A stretch of 64,000 nucleotides of DNA from Bacteroidota bacterium (GCA_003164895.1 PLUL01000064.1:48340-112339), one strand, 5' to 3'; counted from the first letter of the stretch, positions 16,852 to 26,205 are shown. The notes: generated by a model from the letters alone, not told the origin. Translations and numbers: made by a program.

Positions 16852-16859
16852 TATATTTG
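16852..16859 (+). promoter_or_regulatory. Possible promoter: TATATTTG with TTG 21 bp upstream
   Basis: TATATTTG matches the -7 consensus, and a TTG at 16828-16830 lies 21 bp before it, the spacing known from Bacteroidota promoters. The ATG at 16884 follows 24 bp later. This is the best two-part promoter seen in the window. Confidence 0.6.
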
Positions 16860-16883
16860 CCGTTTATTTTGAATTCAAATATA

Positions 16884-17597
16884 ATGAAGCGGATAATAAT
16901 TATTTTAATTATTCTTTTAATTGGCACAGGTGCTTTCTTGTATTTCTACAAAGGAGGTAATTTGTTTAGCAAAATTCTTGGAGGAAAAATTGTTAAAGAA
17001 GGAGTAATTGAGTACGATATAACTTATCCGAAAGTTGACCCTAACAGCATGATGGTTTCCGGTTTGCCAAGCAAGGCGTTTTTGCGTTTCAAAAATAATA
17101 ACATGGTGAATGATATGTCGGGCATGATGGGACTTATCAGCATTACTTATATTTCAAATCAAACAACCAAAAAAGTAGCTCAAACGCTTACGCTGATAAA
17201 TAAAAAATATGTTTCGGATATTTCTACTGATGAAATGAAACAAATGAATGATTCCTACCTGACCGGAATCACACAGGGAAAAAACACCGAAGTGATTGCT
17301 GGCTTGAAATGTAAAGAAGCAATTGTTAAGTTGGTGAATGGCGAAGAAGTACATGTGTTTTACACGAATGAAATTGGAATTAAAAATCCGAATTGGTCAA
17401 ATCCGTATAGTAAAATTGATGGAGTAATGATGGACTTCACCATGGAACGTTATGGATTAGCAATGCACCTGAAAGCAAAATCCGTTCTTGCACAAAAAGT
17501 AGATGACGCTGCTTTTGATATTCCTGACGACCACAAAAAAATTTCCTTCGCTGAATTAGAAAAGATTTTACAGGAACTGAATCCCGGATCAAATTGA
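16884..17597 (+). CDS. Exported protein of unknown function (DUF4412-like)
   Basis: A 237-residue protein with one N-terminal hydrophobic segment (IIIILIILLIGTGAFLYFY), either a membrane anchor or an uncleaved signal. The rest is beta-rich and methionine-rich near MVNDMSGMMGLIS; its general plan (EGVIEYDITYP at the start, a pair of substrate-cavity-like strands later) recalls DUF4412 and LolA-like folds of Bacteroidota. I do not know its function. The open frame extends back to 16740, but ATG 16884 is downstream of a good promoter and begins a normal export signal, so it is preferred. It is alone on its transcript. Confidence 0.7.
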   Translation: MKRIIIILIILLIGTGAFLYFYKGGNLFSKILGGKIVKEGVIEYDITYPKVDPNSMMVSGLPSKAFLRFKNNNMVNDMSGMMGLISITYISNQTTKKVAQTLTLINKKYVSDISTDEMKQMNDSYLTGITQGKNTEVIAGLKCKEAIVKLVNGEEVHVFYTNEIGIKNPNWSNPYSKIDGVMMDFTMERYGLAMHLKAKSVLAQKVDDAAFDIPDDHKKISFAELEKILQELNPGSN

Positions 17598-17801
17598 GAT
17601 AAAATATTTCTTCCTCTTTCTCGTTTTTAATTCTTTCGTTTCAGATTTAAGCCATTTTCTTTTTTAACATCAATCCGTTAACAAGTAATTGGTTAGGATA
17701 AGATTCATACAGTGCTTCATACTTATTTTTATGCGGTATATGGAAATATAAGGTATCGGGAATAACCCAATACTTTATACCCAATACCTTATACCTTACT
17801 C
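17598..17801 (+). promoter_or_regulatory. ftsK upstream region with 5 x 7-bp array
   Basis: No gene is seen. The last 35 bp before the FtsK start codon (17766-17800) are five heptamers: CCCAATA, CTTTATA, CCCAATA, CCTTATA, CCTTACT. The preceding stretch around 17748-17760 (AATATAAGGTATCGGG) is partly complementary to them, so a hairpin masking the start region is possible. Confidence 0.6.
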
Positions 17802-20507
17802 ATGGCTGAAGAAGAAATCATTAGTGCAAACAAATTTAAAGCTGCTCGAAATGAATTCCGCAAATCGAGAAAAGCAATTGAAGAAGATGAAAATGCGATA
17901 GAAGGCATTGCGGAAGAAAATGATGCAGAAGATATTCCAAAGGAAACTGTTCGTAGAAAACAATCCGTAAAAATTGATTCAGAAAAGTCAGCTCAGAAAG
18001 ATTCTACAAATGAAACCGATGATGAAGCACCTGCTCCCAAGAGAAAGAAAAAAATTCCCAAAGAAAAAGTAAATCATTTTCAACCTGTAATTAATTTTTT
18101 TTTGGATGAGCGGCTTCACCGGATTGCAGGACTTGCGCTGATTTTATCCTCCATTTATTTACTTGTTGCTTTCACATCTTTTTTATTTACATGGAAAACT
18201 GATCAGGACAAAGTAATGGGTTCGTGGTGGGAATTATTTTTCCCGAACGATGAAACGCCTGTCGTAAGCGGCACGAGTGTTGACAATTGGCTCGGAAAAC
18301 TCGGAGCGGTGGTTTCTCATCTGTTTATTCACAGAGGATTTGGAGTTGCTTCGTATTTTTTTGTTGTGTTTTCTTTTCTTGCCGGATTCAGAATACTTTT
18401 TAAAACCTCCATTTTCCCTCTGAGAATATTTTTTAAACGTGCCGTTTTTGTCATGTTCTGGAGTTCAGTCGGGCTCGGATATATTTTTCATAACGATTAT
18501 TTTTATCTCGGAGGAACGTTCGGGTATCAAACAAGTTTGTGGCTGAATAAAACGCTTGGCATTGTCGGCACCGGATTCCTTATGGTATTTTCTTTTTTCG
18601 GATTCATGGCGGTATCGTTCAATTATGCTTTTGACTGGATGCGAAGCAAAGAATCCGAACAACAAATGGAGTCGCTGGATACGATGGAGAAAAATGAAAT
18701 GCTTCCTTCCGACAATATTGCGATGGAGGTAATCAACGTACAGGAAGTTGCAGAAAAAAAATCCGAGAAACCCATTGAACTTCCAGTGGAAGAATCTATT
18801 CATGTCGAACAAGAAGCAGAAAAGCCCGTCACTTTTGAAATGATTGCAGAAACTGAAGAAAAGAAAATTGAAACTCCAACCGATGAAAATGTTGCGTTCG
18901 TTGTTGCTCCAACCAAGGAAGAAGTGGTAGTTGAGGAAAGTGAAGATGATCTTACTTCGTTTGGTGAATTTGATCCCACACTTGAACTTTCGGATTATCA
19001 AAAACCTTCCATTGATTTGCTGAAAGAATATGGCAATAATGAAATAAATGTGAATCAAGAAGAGTTACACGCAAATAAGGATAGGATTATTAGTACACTC
19101 AAAAATTTCGGAATTGAAATTGCAAAAATAAAAGCAACGGTTGGTCCTACGGTTACACTTTATGAAATTATTCCTGCGGAAGGAGTTCGTATTTCCAAGA
19201 TAAAAAACCTGGAAGACGACATTGCGCTTTCACTGGCTGCTCTCGGTATTCGCATTATTGCACCAATGCCGGGAAAAGGAACGATCGGAATTGAAGTTCC
19301 GAACAGCAATCCTGAAATAGTTTCCATGCGATCCATTATTGCCTCTGAAAAATTTCAGAATACGACTTTTGAATTGCCATTCGGTTTGGGAAAAACTATT
19401 TCAAACGAAACCTTTATTGCCGATTTAACTAAAATGCCTCACTTGCTGATAGCAGGAACAACCGGTCAGGGAAAATCTGTCGGGCTGAATGTGATTCTTA
19501 CTTCCCTTCTATATAAAAAGCATCCAGCACAGGTTAAATTTGTTTTGATCGATCCCAAACGTGTGGAGTTAACTCTCTTCAACAAAATCGAAAGACATTT
19601 CCTTGCCAAACTTCCCAATTCGGAAGAAGCAATTATTACCGACACGACAAAAGTGATTCATACGCTCAAATCGCTTTGCATGGAAATGGATGACAGATTG
19701 ACTTTGTTCAACACCGCAATGGTGAGAAATATTAAAGAGTACAATACGAAATTCATAGCCAGAAATTTAAATCCGAAAAAAGGGCATAAATTTCTTCCTT
19801 ATATAGTAGTGGTTGTGGATGAATTCGGTGATTTGATCGCTCAGGCAGGAAAAGAAATTGAAACTCCATTAACACGTCTTGCGGCAGTTGCGAGAGCGAC
19901 AGGAATACATTTGATAATTGCAACTCAACGCCCTTCTGTGAATGTTGTTACCGGACTTATCAAAGCAAATTTCCCTGCGCGAATTGCTTTCCGCGTTCAA
20001 TCAAAAATTGATTCGAGAACAATTCTCGATTCGGGCGGTGCCGATCAATTAATTGGAAAAGGTGACATGCTTTTCTCTCTAGGAAGCGAACTCATTCGTT
20101 TGCAATGTCCGTTTGTTGACACACCCGAAGTTGATAGCGTAACAGGATTCATCGGCAACCAACGCGGATATCCCGAAGCATTCAAACTTCCCGAATACAT
20201 TGATGAAGATGCAGAAGGAGTGGATGAACTTGATCCTTCTGAACGCGATGATTTTTTTGAGGAAGCTGCACGGATAGTGGTTACTCATCAGCAAGGTTCG
20301 GCTTCACTTCTTCAGAGAAAACTCAAACTTGGTTACAATCGTGCTGGAAGAATAGTTGACCAACTCGAAGCTGCGGGAATTATAGGTCCTTTTAAAGGAA
20401 GCAAGGCACGTGAAGTACTTATTAAGGATCCCGGAACTTTGGAACAATTATTGAATAAGGCAAACCGAAGTGTTGATGGTATGGGTGATAATAATCCCAT
20501 CGCCTGA
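17802..20507 (+). CDS. ftsK: DNA translocase FtsK/SpoIIIE
   Basis: A 901-residue septal DNA pump that clears chromosome dimers and terminus DNA during division. A charged N-terminal region (1-100) precedes four membrane segments between about 107 and 285. A Glu-rich linker spans about 290-390. The motor begins near 400 and has Walker A GTTGQGKS and Walker B IVVVVDEFGDLI, followed by the ATQRPSVNVVTG motif. The C-terminal gamma winged helix, ASLLQRKLKLGYNRAGRI onwards, reads KOPS/XerD-related sites in other bacteria. Five degenerate heptamers lie immediately upstream. The LolA gene follows after 28 bp. Confidence 0.96.
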   Translation: MAEEEIISANKFKAARNEFRKSRKAIEEDENAIEGIAEENDAEDIPKETVRRKQSVKIDSEKSAQKDSTNETDDEAPAPKRKKKIPKEKVNHFQPVINFFLDERLHRIAGLALILSSIYLLVAFTSFLFTWKTDQDKVMGSWWELFFPNDETPVVSGTSVDNWLGKLGAVVSHLFIHRGFGVASYFFVVFSFLAGFRILFKTSIFPLRIFFKRAVFVMFWSSVGLGYIFHNDYFYLGGTFGYQTSLWLNKTLGIVGTGFLMVFSFFGFMAVSFNYAFDWMRSKESEQQMESLDTMEKNEMLPSDNIAMEVINVQEVAEKKSEKPIELPVEESIHVEQEAEKPVTFEMIAETEEKKIETPTDENVAFVVAPTKEEVVVEESEDDLTSFGEFDPTLELSDYQKPSIDLLKEYGNNEINVNQEELHANKDRIISTLKNFGIEIAKIKATVGPTVTLYEIIPAEGVRISKIKNLEDDIALSLAALGIRIIAPMPGKGTIGIEVPNSNPEIVSMRSIIASEKFQNTTFELPFGLGKTISNETFIADLTKMPHLLIAGTTGQGKSVGLNVILTSLLYKKHPAQVKFVLIDPKRVELTLFNKIERHFLAKLPNSEEAIITDTTKVIHTLKSLCMEMDDRLTLFNTAMVRNIKEYNTKFIARNLNPKKGHKFLPYIVVVVDEFGDLIAQAGKEIETPLTRLAAVARATGIHLIIATQRPSVNVVTGLIKANFPARIAFRVQSKIDSRTILDSGGADQLIGKGDMLFSLGSELIRLQCPFVDTPEVDSVTGFIGNQRGYPEAFKLPEYIDEDAEGVDELDPSERDDFFEEAARIVVTHQQGSASLLQRKLKLGYNRAGRIVDQLEAAGIIGPFKGSKAREVLIKDPGTLEQLLNKANRSVDGMGDNNPIA

Positions 20508-20535
20508 AAAGCTAAAAATCCGTAATATTGATCTT

Positions 20536-21216
20536 ATGAAAACTCTTGCAACAGCAATATTGATTTGCACAGCGACTTTTCTTTTTGCCCAGATGCCAAA
20601 AGAAGAAGTGGATGCAAAAGCAAAAAGCATTTTGGATGAAGTGGCAGCGAAAACAAAAACTTATACATCCATAAAAACAGAATTTACTTCTATAATGGAG
20701 AAACAAGAAACAAATGTTAAATCAAAAGTTACAGAAACACAATCCGGCACGCTTCAATTGAAAGGGACTAAATACAAATTGGAATTTAAAGGACAAACTA
20801 TTTTCTGCGATAGCAAAACTCAGTGGACTTACATTAAAGAATCAAACGAAGTGCAGATAAACAATGCTCCAGATCCTAAAGCGACCGACAACCCCAATCC
20901 GGTAAATATTTTTACTCTCTACGAAAAAGGATACAAATACAAATATGAAAAAGAAGATGTTGTAAACGGAGTGAAAGTTGACATCGTGAATCTTTATCCT
21001 TTGGATGCCGCAAAAAAAGCATATCACACCATTCGCCTAACAATTGATAGAGAGAAAAAACAAATTATTTCTGTAAAGGTTCTGAACAAAAACGGAACAT
21101 CCAATACAATCACCGTAAAAAATTTCACTCCTAATTCAGAAGTGCCGGACACAATGTTCACGTTCAATAAAGCGGACTATAAAGGAGTAGATGTGGTTGA
21201 CCTCCGAGACAATTAA
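20536..21216 (+). CDS. lolA: LolA-like outer-membrane lipoprotein carrier
   Basis: A 226-residue periplasmic protein. The start at ATG 20536 opens a signal peptide (ATAILICTATFLFAQ) and avoids overlap with ftsK that an upstream in-frame start at 20470 would cause. The mature part follows the LolA pattern: an N-terminal helix with AKSILDEVAAKTKTY, strands TKYKLEFKGQTIFCDSKTQW, and later FTLYEKGYKYKYE. LolA carries lipoproteins from the inner to the outer membrane. The ftsK-lolA order is common in Bacteroidota. It ends in a TTAA shared with the convergent DUF2795 gene. Confidence 0.85.
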   Translation: MKTLATAILICTATFLFAQMPKEEVDAKAKSILDEVAAKTKTYTSIKTEFTSIMEKQETNVKSKVTETQSGTLQLKGTKYKLEFKGQTIFCDSKTQWTYIKESNEVQINNAPDPKATDNPNPVNIFTLYEKGYKYKYEKEDVVNGVKVDIVNLYPLDAAKKAYHTIRLTIDREKKQIISVKVLNKNGTSNTITVKNFTPNSEVPDTMFTFNKADYKGVDVVDLRDN

Positions 21217-21434
21217 TACTCATCCTCGTTGAAAAAGAAATCCTCTTTGGTAGGATAATCAGGCCAAATGTCATCAATTGATTCAAACACTTCTTCATCG
21301 TCTTCAATCTCCTGAAGATTTTCAATCACTTCCATCGGTGCTCCGGTGCGAAGTCCAAAGTCAACTAATTCATCTTTGGTGGCTGGCCAAGGTGCGTCTT
21401 CGAGATAGGATGCTAATTCAAGTGTCCAGTACAT
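21213..21434 (-). CDS. DUF2795 protein
   Basis: A 73-residue acidic protein, MYWTLELASYLEDAPWPATK at the start and WPDYPTKEDFFFNEDEY at the end, which is the near-invariant Bacteroidota form of DUF2795. The family's function is unknown. Length and both ends are intact. Its stop overlaps the lolA stop by 4 bp. I recognise it from its strong conservation rather than from any catalytic motif. Confidence 0.88.
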   Translation of the reverse strand: MYWTLELASYLEDAPWPATKDELVDFGLRTGAPMEVIENLQEIEDDEEVFESIDDIWPDYPTKEDFFFNEDEY

Positions 21435-21550
21435 TGTTGGGGAATTTTATTGATTGAACAATTTTTTTGTTTTTCAAATCGTGCGCGAAGATAAAAATTT
21501 ATGTTACCAACCAAAGGAAATGAGAAAAAATTTTATGCGACTTTTTTACC

Positions 21551-22099
21551 CTATAAATTTGGCTTCCAGGGGATTTCTTCCGCATTCAAGTCGTGCGAAA
21601 GTTTTCGGGAAAGAACAAAAAGATAATCCGAAAGGCGATTGAGATATTTCACGATAATATCTTCCACTTTTTCTTCACTTGCAAGATTAACAACGCATCT
21701 TTCGGCTCTTCGGCAAATACAGCGGGCAATGTGGCAATATGAAACGGTTTTATGTCCTCCGGGAAGAACAAAATTTTTCATCTCCGGAAGAGTTTCGTTC
21801 ATCTTATCCATTTCTTTTTCCAGCGCAGTCACATCTTCTTCTTTTATATCAGGAATTTTTATTCCATGTTTCGTTGGGTCAGAAGCAAGATGAGAACCAA
21901 TCGTAAATAATCTGTCTTGAATATGAATAAGAATTTTTTTTGTCTCTGCAGAAATATTCTGGTCTCTTATCAACCCTATCCATGAATTTAATTCATCAAC
22001 AGTTCCATAAGATTCAATCCGGATGTGAGATTTTGCAACTCGTGCTCCGCCGAGCAGAGAAGTTTCTCCTTTGTCGCCTTTTTTGGTGTAGATTTTCAT
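21551..22099 (-). CDS. Cob(I)alamin adenosyltransferase, PduO type
   Basis: A 182-residue enzyme that transfers the adenosyl group of ATP to cobalamin. The N-terminal ATP-binding motif is YTKKGDKGETSLLGG, followed by VDELNSWIGL and, near the end, RRAERCVVNL, all typical of PduO-type ATR. ATG 22099 (MKIYTKKGD) is preferred; the frame also runs back to 22129, but those ten residues (starting MLKQVQHD) come from a palindromic repeat. It presumably supplies adenosylcobalamin to enzymes such as methylmalonyl-CoA mutase, which is not in this window. Confidence 0.92.
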   Translation of the reverse strand: MKIYTKKGDKGETSLLGGARVAKSHIRIESYGTVDELNSWIGLIRDQNISAETKKILIHIQDRLFTIGSHLASDPTKHGIKIPDIKEEDVTALEKEMDKMNETLPEMKNFVLPGGHKTVSYCHIARCICRRAERCVVNLASEEKVEDIIVKYLNRLSDYLFVLSRKLSHDLNAEEIPWKPNL

Positions 22100-22108
22100 C
22101 GCTGTGTC

Positions 22109-22129
22109 ATGCTGAACTTGTTTCAGCAT
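22109..22129. repeat. REP-like palindrome (ATGCTGAA...TTCAGCAT)
   Basis: Arms ATGCTGAA (22109-22116) and TTCAGCAT (22122-22129) enclose CTTGT. Translated, the element gives MLKQVQHD on the minus strand and CHAELVSAS on the plus strand, both strings common in mis-called proteins across bacteria, so this is probably a dispersed palindromic repeat. Only one copy was noticed in the window. Confidence 0.7.
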
Positions 22130-22136
22130 CTAAAAT

Positions 22137-22853
22137 TTATATCGATACTTTTCCAACCGTGATAATATTTTCATTTTGTTTATCCGATTCAATCAATCCA
22201 TCTTTCAGCCGAACAATTCGATGTGCGTGCTGCGCAATATCTTCTTCGTGCGTAACCAAAATAATTGTGTTTCCTTGTTTATGAATTTCCTCAAACAATC
22301 CCATTATTTCTTCCGAAGTTTTTGAATCCAAATTTCCTGTTGGCTCATCGGCAAGAATAATGGCAGGTTTATTCACCAACGCACGTGCAACCGCCACGCG
22401 TTGTTTTTGTCCGCCCGAAAGTTCGTTCGGTTTGTGTTTCACGCGGTCGCCAAGCCCAACATGTGTCAACGATTGCATGGCGCGCTCGTTGCGTTCTTTT
22501 TTATTTACTCCCGAATAAACCAAAGGCACAGTAACATTTTCCAAAGCAGAAAGCCGGGGCATTAAATTAAAAGTTTGAAAGACAAAACCAATTTCCTTAT
22601 TTCTGACTTCCGCCAATTGATTATCGGTCATGTGCGCAACAGAATGTCCGTTCAAAATATATTCACCTTTTGAAGGAGTATCCAGACAACCGAGTGTATT
22701 CATCAACGTAGATTTTCCCGAACCAGATGGACCCATCAGCGCAACGTATTCATTTTTGTAAATATCCAACGTAACGGAACGAAGCGCATGAATGACTTCA
22801 GTTCCTACTTTATAGGAACGACCGATGTCGCGAAGTGAGATGATGGATTGCAT
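22137..22853 (-). CDS. ABC transporter ATPase, MacB/LolD family
   Basis: A 238-residue ATPase. Walker A is GPSGSGKST near 40-48, the Q-loop region is [18 protein letters not shown], the signature is [15 protein letters not shown] and Walker B with D-loop is [11 protein letters not shown]. The switch histidine is in LVTHEED. This subfamily powers MacB-type efflux, LolCDE lipoprotein release or FtsEX. No permease gene is adjacent: neighbours are cobalamin adenosyltransferase and a methyltransferase. It may serve an FtsX/MacB-like permease encoded elsewhere, for example with the HlyD/TolC pair at 35.7-38.6 kb. Confidence 0.93.
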   Translation of the reverse strand: MQSIISLRDIGRSYKVGTEVIHALRSVTLDIYKNEYVALMGPSGSGKSTLMNTLGCLDTPSKGEYILNGHSVAHMTDNQLAEVRNKEIGFVFQTFNLMPRLSALENVTVPLVYSGVNKKERNERAMQSLTHVGLGDRVKHKPNELSGGQKQRVAVARALVNKPAIILADEPTGNLDSKTSEEIMGLFEEIHKQGNTIILVTHEEDIAQHAHRIVRLKDGLIESDKQNENIITVGKVSI

Positions 22854-22876
22854 TTGAAGCGTAAAGGTAAATGAAT

Positions 22877-23656
22877 TTAGAATCTCACAATAAAATTCTC
22901 TTTTGCCTGTTCCTTGCGGAAGAAAACCAGTCCGAGAAAGAATAAATCAATTGTTACAGTTACCAGCGGATTAGATTTTATTTCTTCCCATGCTTCTTCC
23001 ATTTCGTCCGACCAATGTATGTCGTCAAAGACAAAAATGGAATCGTTGTGAGCGTATTCAAGACATTGTGAAAAATAGTTTAGCGTTGGAATTTTTTTGT
23101 GGTTACCATCGAAAAATACAAGTTGGCAGTCGGCAGTCGGCAGTCGGCAAAGAACAGCCGAAAGAATAATATCAAAATTTCCAACCACAGTTTCAATATT
23201 TTTCAAGCCAAGCGATTCAAAATTATTTTTTGCTTCGTTCGAAATATTCGGGCAACCTTCGATGGTAATTACTTTTGCATTTGGATTTGCACATGCTAAA
23301 TAACTTGTGCTGATTCCAAGCGAAGTCCCAAGTTCGAGAATAGTAGTTGGTTTAAAATGATTCACCAGACGAAAAAGAAGCTGTCCGTATTTTTTGTTTT
23401 TGAGCGAACGTTCCGCAATTTCGCTAATGATTCTTTTTCCTGATTTGCCGGTTCCAAAATCTGTTACTTCAATTTCTTTCGATGAAATTAAAAATTTTCT
23501 TCTCAGCTTTTCAATTTTTTCATAGGCGTAATAGCTTCCTTTTTTGTTTATCACTTTGTTCACCAACTCAAACACAAATGGAGAATGAATTCCGTGAGGA
23601 GTTTTTGCAGAGAGCAAATATTTTAGATACTTGAAAAGAAAAGAGATGTTTTTCAC
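22877..23656 (-). CDS. SAM-dependent methyltransferase with heptamer insertion
   Basis: A 259-residue class I methyltransferase-like protein. Motif I is [17 protein letters not shown] near 110; later strands are [10 protein letters not shown], and [10 protein letters not shown] and [14 protein letters not shown], a pattern seen in the O-methyltransferase-like/MT24 group. Between the FDIIL strand and LVFFDGNH an extra segment CRLPTADCQ is encoded by three GGCAGTC heptamers at 23125-23149. The substrate is unknown. The gene lies 24 bp upstream of the ABC ATPase on the same strand. Confidence 0.8.
   Translation of the reverse strand: MKNISFLFKYLKYLLSAKTPHGIHSPFVFELVNKVINKKGSYYAYEKIEKLRRKFLISSKEIEVTDFGTGKSGKRIISEIAERSLKNKKYGQLLFRLVNHFKPTTILELGTSLGISTSYLACANPNAKVITIEGCPNISNEAKNNFESLGLKNIETVVGNFDIILSAVLCRLPTADCQLVFFDGNHKKIPTLNYFSQCLEYAHNDSIFVFDDIHWSDEMEEAWEEIKSNPLVTVTIDLFFLGLVFFRKEQAKENFIVRF
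23125..23149. repeat. Heptamer array (GGCAGTC x3.6) inside a methyltransferase gene
   Basis: Three perfect GGCAGTC copies plus GGCA. In the minus-strand frame it encodes CRLPTADCQ, a loop insertion next to a core strand. Confidence 0.85.
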
Positions 23657-23711
23657 TTAACGAAAATAGTAAATAGAAAAAGATATAGCCGAAAATTTCT
23701 ACATTCGTCAA

Positions 23712-24755
23712 ATGAAAAAAATATCTTTCCTACTCATTATTCTTTTAATATCAGAAGCACAAACCTTTTCACAAAATAATTCTATGGAAAACTTCGCAAT
23801 CGTAATTCACGGTGGTGCCGGCACTATTCTCAAGGATAGCATGAGCCCGCAGCTTGAACAGCAATACATTGCCAAACTCAACGAAGCGCTCAAAGCAGGA
23901 TACGATGTTCTGGCAAAAGGCGGCACTTCGATGGATGCGGTGGTGGCTTCCATAAAAGTGATGGAAGATTCTCCGTTGTTCAATGCCGGAAAAGGTTCGG
24001 TGTTCAACCACGAAGGAAAAAATGAAATGGATGCCAGCATCATGGATGGAAAAACACTGAATGCCGGAGCGGTGGCGGGAGTTCACACCATAAAAAATCC
24101 GATCGTAGGAGCGCGTGCAGTGATGGAAAAATCTCCTCACGTGATGCTGACAGGTGATGGTGCGGATAAATTTGCCAAAGAGCAAGGGTTGCAAGTTGAA
24201 GACCCGAAATATTTTTACGATGAAAAAAGGTGGCAGCAGCTTCAGCAAATAAAGAAGCAGGAAAAAATTACGCTCGATCATTCCTCTGACACCACCGGAT
24301 GGGTTCATCCAAAGGATGCAGAATTTATTCACGATAAAAAATTCGGAACGGTTGGTTGCGTGGCTCTCGACAAATACGGAAATCTTGCCGCCGGAACTTC
24401 TACAGGCGGAATGACCAACAAAAAATGGGGACGCGTGGGCGATTCTCCCATCATCGGTGCCGGAACGTATGCAAACAACAAAACCTGCGCGGTGAGCTGT
24501 ACCGGTCACGGAGAATATTTCATCCGCAACGTGGTGGCGTATGATGTTTCAGCAATGATGGAATATAAAGGTATGACGCTGGAACAGGCAACCAGCGAAG
24601 TGGTGATGAAAAAATTAAAAGCTCAAGGTGGTGAAGGCGGACTCATCGCTATAGACGCAAAGGGAAATATTGCGATGCCATTTAATACTGCCGGAATGTA
24701 TCGCGCCTACATGAAAAAAGACGGAAAGAGCGAAGTGAAAATTTATAATGAGTAA
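23712..24755 (+). CDS. Isoaspartyl peptidase/L-asparaginase (Ntn hydrolase), exported
   Basis: A 347-residue precursor. Residues 1-20 form a signal peptide ending QTFSQ. The plant-type asparaginase fold begins with VIHGGAGT. The protein is expected to cut itself between Gly212 and Thr213 in FGTVGCVALD, freeing Thr213 as N-terminal nucleophile; TGGMTNK and GAGTYANN complete the active site. It would remove isoaspartyl residues from peptides or hydrolyse asparagine in the periplasm. A TACATTCG sequence 8 bp before ATG resembles a -7 box with one mismatch. Single-gene unit. Confidence 0.92.
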   Translation: MKKISFLLIILLISEAQTFSQNNSMENFAIVIHGGAGTILKDSMSPQLEQQYIAKLNEALKAGYDVLAKGGTSMDAVVASIKVMEDSPLFNAGKGSVFNHEGKNEMDASIMDGKTLNAGAVAGVHTIKNPIVGARAVMEKSPHVMLTGDGADKFAKEQGLQVEDPKYFYDEKRWQQLQQIKKQEKITLDHSSDTTGWVHPKDAEFIHDKKFGTVGCVALDKYGNLAAGTSTGGMTNKKWGRVGDSPIIGAGTYANNKTCAVSCTGHGEYFIRNVVAYDVSAMMEYKGMTLEQATSEVVMKKLKAQGGEGGLIAIDAKGNIAMPFNTAGMYRAYMKKDGKSEVKIYNE

Positions 24756-25177
24756 ATTAAATATATTTTAAACCTTATTCTGAGGAATAAGCATCCATAA
24801 ATAACGATTAAAATGTTAAAATACCGTTAATAAACGGATAATAAATTAATAATATTAATTCGATGTTTAACCATTAAATGTTTATACATTCGCGCAACTG
24901 TTCTTAGATTTTTTTGTAATAGTTTTCTGAAGTGACCCTCCTATAAGAGTAAAAAATTTGCTTTATGCGAATGTTTTTACAGTCCGAAACCGCTTCAAGT
25001 GTTGCTACTGTTTATTTTATTTTTTGCAATCAATGCTTGCAAAGAATAATGTAATGCTATTTGAAGATGGTTGGGACAAAATAAATTTAATATGACGCTA
25101 ATTTTCCTGTAATAGTTAACGGGTAATTCTGTATTGAAAAAATAAACAATAACAATCAATATAAACAAAAACAAATC
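24756..25177. other. AT-rich 422-bp intergenic region
   Basis: No convincing gene. A weak hairpin, CTTATTC/GAATAAG at 24774-24791 with loop TGAG, follows the asparaginase-family gene. Smaller inverted repeats (CCGTT/AACGG near 24823-24836) follow. A 29-codon frame at 24965-25054 has no recognisable features. The last 60 bp before 25178 are A-rich, as usual for Bacteroidota leaders. Confidence 0.5.
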
Positions 25178-26146
25178 ATGAAAAAACAATTACTTTTATT
25201 TTGTAGTGTAGCAAGTGTAACGCTTGCATCTGCACAATGTTCAGAGCTTTTCTTTTCCAAGTATGTATGTGCTTCAGGAAATGATAAAGCCGTTGAGATT
25301 TATAACCCAACAGCTAATACTATTACATTGACAGGCACCTACCAGGTATCAATGTATGATAATGGTGCAACATCGCCTTCTGTTTCCCATCCTCTAATAG
25401 GAACGATTGCTTCAGGTGCAACCTTTGTTTTCTGCAACGGGCAAGTAACGATTGATTCAGTTTTTCCGGCACCCCCATCAACTCCTTATGCAACATACCC
25501 ATGCGATACAGCACTTCAAAATCATGCCCAACAGCTTGACTCAGCTCACTTTTATGCGTTCAGCTACTTCAACGGTGATGATGCTTTAACATTGGATAAA
25601 AACATTTCCGGTAACTGGACTACGGTTGATATTTTTGCATGTATTGGTGAGTGGCCCATAAGTTCTACCGGATCACATGTCGGCTGGTGGAATTCCTCTC
25701 CTTATAATAACGCTACTACAGGACATTCATGGACGAAATATCATACCCTGCAAAGAAAGTCAACTGTTAAGCAAGGCGTAACTCAAAATCCGGCTCCTGG
25801 ATCATGGAATGTTTCTGTTGAATGGGATTCTCTTCCAAATAAGACTTTTCCAACCGGTTCTCACTCCTGCGCTTGTATTAGTGGCGTAGAAGAATTTACA
25901 AATGATATTTTTGTAAATGTATTCCCGAATCCAGTTAACTCCGGAATCATTAATATAGCAGCAGTATTACCTGTAAAACAAATTCAGATATACAATTTAA
26001 TTGGCAAACTTGTTTATGAAGAAAAAATGAATTCTTCTGCTCCTTGGATCAGCGTGAATGTACCTAATCTTGCTCCGGGTGCCTATATTTTGAAAAGTTC
26101 TTTTGGAGAAAACAAAGGTCATATTTCTAAATTAATGGTTCAATAA
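25178..26146 (+). CDS. Lamin-tail-domain secreted protein with T9SS type A sorting domain
   Basis: A 322-residue exported protein. The signal peptide ends at VTLASAQ (residue 19). The following 150 residues fit a lamin-tail domain: LFFSKYVCASGNDKAVEIYN, TGTYQVSMYDNG, and the strand with GATFVFCNGQV. After a linker, residues 245-322 are a type A T9SS domain: VNVFPNPVNSGIINI, IQIYNLIGKLVYEE, and PGAYILKSSFGENK. Lamin-tail domains occur in surface nucleases and adhesins; no nuclease domain is present here. It lies just upstream of a TonB-dependent receptor but is separated from it by a strong terminator. Confidence 0.87.
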   Translation: MKKQLLLFCSVASVTLASAQCSELFFSKYVCASGNDKAVEIYNPTANTITLTGTYQVSMYDNGATSPSVSHPLIGTIASGATFVFCNGQVTIDSVFPAPPSTPYATYPCDTALQNHAQQLDSAHFYAFSYFNGDDALTLDKNISGNWTTVDIFACIGEWPISSTGSHVGWWNSSPYNNATTGHSWTKYHTLQRKSTVKQGVTQNPAPGSWNVSVEWDSLPNKTFPTGSHSCACISGVEEFTNDIFVNVFPNPVNSGIINIAAVLPVKQIQIYNLIGKLVYEEKMNSSAPWISVNVPNLAPGAYILKSSFGENKGHISKLMVQ

Positions 26147-26176
26147 TTTAAAGACGTAATTGTAATTCTTAAACTT

Positions 26177-26205
26177 ATAAATCGGGGCATCTTGCCCCGA
26201 TTTAT
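26177..26205 (+). terminator. Rho-independent terminator
   Basis: A 13-bp stem (26177-26189 with 26193-26205) including TCGGGGCA, with a TCT loop and a following T-rich tail. It separates the lamin-tail gene from the TonB-receptor gene. Confidence 0.85.

Noticed and set aside
16740..16883. 48-residue extension of the DUF4412-like protein
   Set aside because: The extension lies upstream of a good TATATTTG promoter and does not improve the export signal.
20470..20535. Upstream start of LolA overlapping ftsK
   Set aside because: It would place 22 extra residues before a normal signal peptide.
21940..22284. Plus-strand frame with CHAELVSAS
   Set aside because: It is a by-product of the palindromic repeat and of the opposite strand of the adenosyltransferase and ATPase genes.
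24965..25054. 29-codon frame in the intergenic region
   Set aside because: No signal, motif, ribosome-site context or conservation clue supports it.
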